Source of the DNA: Hippophae tibetana
Taxonomy: Eukaryota > Streptophyta > Magnoliopsida > Rosales > Elaeagnaceae
Length of the DNA: 64,000 nt
Assembly (NCBI GenBank): GCA_037013495.1
Contig: CM072802.1
Coordinates: 44,430,501-44,494,500, forward strand
Reading direction: 5' to 3'
This document shows, piece by piece, positions 61,080-64,000 of the stretch. The notes below the pieces were generated by a model. The model made no database searches. It saw only the letters and a list, made by a program, of their open reading frames with translations, and had not been told where the DNA came from. How positions within the stretch are numbered: position 1 is the stretch's first letter; every line of letters starts with the position of its first letter. Position numbers and translations under genes: made by a program.

Positions 61080-61300
61080 TCAGATCTTTGTTAATTTTCC
61101 TATTATGAAGAATAGAGGCTTACGATGGAAGAAGAAAACAATCAAGATAATATTATTTTGTAAGTGACTGCATTATATAGCATTCAAGATACATGTGAAT
61201 AGTAAGCATAACTTCTTTAACAAACTAACTACAATTAGTTTTGCACTATAATCCTATACACGTATTCCATTATAAGCACATGATCTCATACAATCTAACA
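61080..61300 (-). repeat. Copia 3' LTR, minus orientation (inner part)
   Basis: On the minus strand an LTR start, TGTTAGATTGTATGAGATCA, directly follows the polypurine tract TTGAAGGGGG (61301-61310). A TATA-like CTATATAATG lies at 61171-61180. The far end of the LTR cannot be placed. Confidence 0.65.
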
Positions 61301-61310
61301 CCCCCTTCAA

Positions 61311-61795
61311 ACTCATGATGGTGGAAGAACCATGAGTTTGGTCTACGAAGGAAGAAATCGAGATTTTCTTAATGGTTTCGTTAGAATATCAACTACTTGT
61401 TCCTCTGAATGGATGAACTTCATGTCTAATTTTTTTTTCCATAACCAAATCTCTGATGAAGTGAAAATCTATCTCTACATGCTTCATTCTTGCATGCACG
61501 ATGGATTAGCAACTAAGAACTTAGCATTAATACTATTAATGAAGAGGACTAGTAAGTATGCTTTTAAGACATGTAAATTTTTCAAAAGGAACTGCAATCA
61601 TTTCACTTCAACAAAGGCTCAAGAAAAAGCTTTATAAAAGCTTCAGCATTAAACCTTGCAACAACTTTATTCTTAAAAGAAGCCTAAGAAACAATGATAT
61701 CTTCAAAGTTTATGCAATACCCTTCTATGCTTCTCCTATCACGTGGGCAACTTGCCTAATCAGAATCTGTAAACCCAATCAGTCCTAACATATTT
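61311..61795 (-). pseudogene. Copia RNase H relic
   Basis: The minus strand reads LIGFTDSD, a stop, then ASCPRDRRSIEGYCINF (about 61785-61705), and later KHVEIDFHFIRDLVMEKKLD and EEQVVDILTKPL (about 61490-61390). These are the standard final segments of plant Copia pol (Tork-like). Several stops. The plus-strand open frames here are shadows. Confidence 0.8.
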
Positions 61796-61851
61796 AATTT
61801 TTATAACATTAGACCAATATTCATTGTCCCTTTCAAATACACTATTTATTC

Positions 61852-62124
61852 TTTATGCCCACAATGTATATGGTTAGTTATAAATATGTCCAAAACATTT
61901 ATTTAGTTGTAATTATGCTAACAATATATGAATAACGATAAAAACATGCTTAACTTTGGACATATTTTTATCGTTACTTATACATCGTGCGCGTAATTAT
62001 AAATTTAAACATGCTCATTATTGAGCATGTTTTTATTGTTATCCATGCATTATGAGCATAATTGTAACTAGATAAATATTTTTGGCATAGTTACAACTAA
62101 CTTCATACGTTGTGAGGCATAAAA
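61852..62124. repeat. MITE-like inverted repeat
   Basis: About 273 bases with arms of ~100. TTTATGCCCACAATGT at the left pairs with ACGTTGTGAGGCATAAA at the right, and inner segments with AAAAACATGC and GCATGTTTTT also pair. No coding capacity. Target duplications are not obvious. Confidence 0.7.
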
Positions 62125-62199
62125 TGTATTTAACACGTCTAAAGTATCTTGGTCTAAGGTTGTGACTATGTTGAAAGTAATTGAACTTTAAGTGGAAAG

Positions 62200-62990
62200 T
62201 GTGCATATATATGGATCGGTTTGGATTTAGATTAAAATTGAGAATCCACTTAGACCAACTCGAACCAATTTTTTTGGTTTGGTTTAAGTTGGGTTAAGGA
62301 AATTTTCTCCCTTTTTTACTAATGAATTTTATTTATTAGATTTTTTTTTCATCTCTTATATTATAATTTCAAAATTTTAAGATTTAGATTTCAATAACTT
62401 ACTTAATATTATTATCTATATTAATCATAAAGTGCATGAAAGATTTAAAAAAAATACAAATAATGAATAATGAATAGTAATGACTTACCCGACAAGATTT
62501 GTTGATTCTCATATCTAAACAATTCATAATGTTATTTATGCTATTCAATTTTTAACATTAAAAATATAAAAGACAATATAGTTATAATAGATATATAATT
62601 GAATAATATAAAACTAGTATATCTAGTAGATCTTGCTTGTTCGTCATTCATACGGGTAATGAGATGAGAGACAAATAAAGGTAGAATTGAGATACAAGCA
62701 GAGACAAAGAAATTAAGAGGTGTCGATGGTTTGAATACTAAAAACCAAGAAAAAAAATGAGAGTATGAGAAAAATTTGTGAAAATTTAAAAAATAATTGT
62801 ACAGAATAATAATATGAACATAAAAATAATAAATAATAAATTAATTGGATTAATTCGGTTATTATAATATTTAAAAAAATTATAACCAAATATATCTAAT
62901 ATAAATTGATTTTTTTAAAAATTAAAATTCAAACTAAACCAATAAAATTTCAAAACTAAGGATGGAGTTCGTTCCGCACACCCCTATTAA
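62200..62990. repeat. Possible decayed hAT-like non-autonomous element
   Basis: The left end (GTGTGCATATATATGGATCG) and right end (TTCGTTCCGCACACCCC) are loosely inverted, with TTGGTTTGGTTTAAG at about 62274 against AAACTAAACCAA near 62940. GTGTGCA/TGCACAC-type ends with inner pyrimidine/purine blocks are usual for plant hAT-like short elements. The pairing is weak. Confidence 0.3.
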
Positions 62991-63205
62991 TTGCACATCG
63001 AAACAAAGTTGGGTGATGTGGCCTACTTCCAGATATATGAGGTACTAATGCGATCTCTTTAGAATCACCCATTCAAAGCCCAACTCTTATTCTGCTCCAA
63101 GGCCATGGGCCTTGGTCTACTCACTCGTGCTTACCAAATTTTAAAACCAGGGGCAGAGGCAAAAGCATATTTGCTACTTTCAACGGCTAGTAAAAATAAC
63201 AAGAA

Positions 63206-63904
63206 ATGGAAGCAGAGTCTCAACACTCATGGAGGATCAGAGTCCAAGCCAAGGCCAAGAGCTTCAATTTCAGACTCCATGCTATTTCAAACATCCCACA
63301 TGCTTTCACTTTGAGGCCCCACCGGCTTTCGCTTTTGCTTAAGCTTCGTAGATTTCTCCTCATCAGAGTCAATTCAGAATCCTCAGCTTATGTTCTTGCT
63401 CAATCCCGAACCACCTTGAAATCCAAATTCTTTATAACTCTCAAAAAGTTTAACCTGAAAAGGATCTTAAACCGGGTTCTTCCAACTTTAAAACGATCCA
63501 AACATACGAATCGAGAAGCCAAAATTCTCTCCAATCGATTCCAACGATTAGTTCATCAGGTAACAAAACCATGTTCCTGTATTTTTTGTTATTTCTTTAT
63601 TAAGTTCATAATAGCAGACTTTCTATTTCAGGAACTGTTTGTCCTGTGTTCTTTGCTGGTTGGAGTAATTGGATTTTTAGCTCAATGGTTTTGGAGTAAG
63701 GATAGAAATGGACTTGTAATAATGTACAGTTTGGCTATCTTGGTGTGTTTTGCTATATTGTTGTTGAAGAAGTACAGAGCAAGTAAAAGTAGTATTAAAT
63801 TATTGGAAATCCTCTTAGTAGCAACAATGCCATTAGCATCTTTGTCAATGATAGGTTTGAGTAATGTATGTGCAATGGCGAAATATGTTTGGGATTGGAA
63901 TTGA
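63206..63904 (+). CDS. Small multi-pass membrane protein of unknown function (two exons)
   Basis: Exon 1 is 63206-63559 and exon 2 is 63632-63904. The 72-base intron (63560-63631) has CAG|GTAACA and TATTTCAG|G boundaries and is AT-rich. Its length is a multiple of three and it has no stop, so the frame stays open if retained. The spliced product is 208 residues. The first ~118 are basic and rich in Arg, Lys, Ser and Leu. The second exon encodes three hydrophobic segments (ELFVLCSLLVGVIGFLAQWF, GLVIMYSLAILVCFAILLL and LEILLVATMPLASLSMIGLS) and ends KYVWDWN. The start has a favourable context (AGAAATGGAA). I do not recognise the family; the basic N-terminus could be a targeting or cytosolic region. 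A poly(A)-like AATAATATAT lies at about 63925. Confidence 0.65.
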   Translation: MEAESQHSWRIRVQAKAKSFNFRLHAISNIPHAFTLRPHRLSLLLKLRRFLLIRVNSESSAYVLAQSRTTLKSKFFITLKKFNLKRILNRVLPTLKRSKHTNREAKILSNRFQRLVHQVTKPCSCIFCYFFIKFIIADFLFQELFVLCSLLVGVIGFLAQWFWSKDRNGLVIMYSLAILVCFAILLLKKYRASKSSIKLLEILLVATMPLASLSMIGLSNVCAMAKYVWDWN

Positions 63905-64000
63905 TTAGGTTTGACATGTTTCGATAATAATATATTGTGTTAGGTTAGTGGTCGGAACTTAAACACTTATTGTGCGTGATCCTTTTATTTTGGTCGATTG

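Overview
The window looks like intergenic, repeat-packed nuclear DNA of a flowering plant, most likely a eudicot. It is very AT-rich, its few host genes are far apart, and nearly everything else is plant transposon debris: Copia and Gypsy LTR elements, CACTA DNA transposons, foldback/MITE-like elements, a tandem satellite and old fragments of a plant pararetrovirus (Caulimoviridae). The species cannot be named from the sequence alone.

Layout. 1-7690: a decayed, gag-only Copia element with a second LTR/primer-binding-site block inside it. 8275-12119 and 13151-16185: two non-autonomous CACTA transposons of one family, each with terminal inverted repeats and an exact 3-bp target duplication (TGA, ATT). 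The first carries exon fragments of three unrelated host genes: dynamin-related GTPase DRP1, lipin-type phosphatidate phosphatase and a PP2-like gene. The second carries a GRIK/SnAK-like kinase. 18496-22341: a larger CACTA element with a decayed transposase/Ulp1-like region on the minus strand and a 436-bp hairpin. 22712-38095: an Athila-type Gypsy element (minus strand) with 5-bp target duplications (GGGGT) and about 2-kb LTRs. It is split in its protease region by a nested non-autonomous Gypsy element (29590-33977, duplication GTGTT). 38987-44515: a scrambled block of inverted Copia LTRs, a Copia pol relic and a pararetrovirus fragment. 45292-47390: an intronless DRP4-type dynamin GTPase gene on the minus strand, near intact but with a one-base frameshift. 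49865-51900: a second pararetrovirus fragment. 52920-59215: a ~130-bp tandem repeat interrupted by a composite of two truncated Gypsy elements. 59335-62124: inverted-repeat elements and a Copia 3' end. 63206-63904: a two-exon gene for a small multi-pass membrane protein of unknown function.

Only the DRP4-like gene and the 63.2-kb membrane-protein gene look like resident host genes; there are no operons and no sign of a working pathway. The most interesting content is the gene-capturing CACTA family, followed by the pararetrovirus relics, the long hairpin in the third CACTA element, and the frameshifted dynamin gene. All alignments were done by eye; family assignments rest on recognised motifs and no database was searched.
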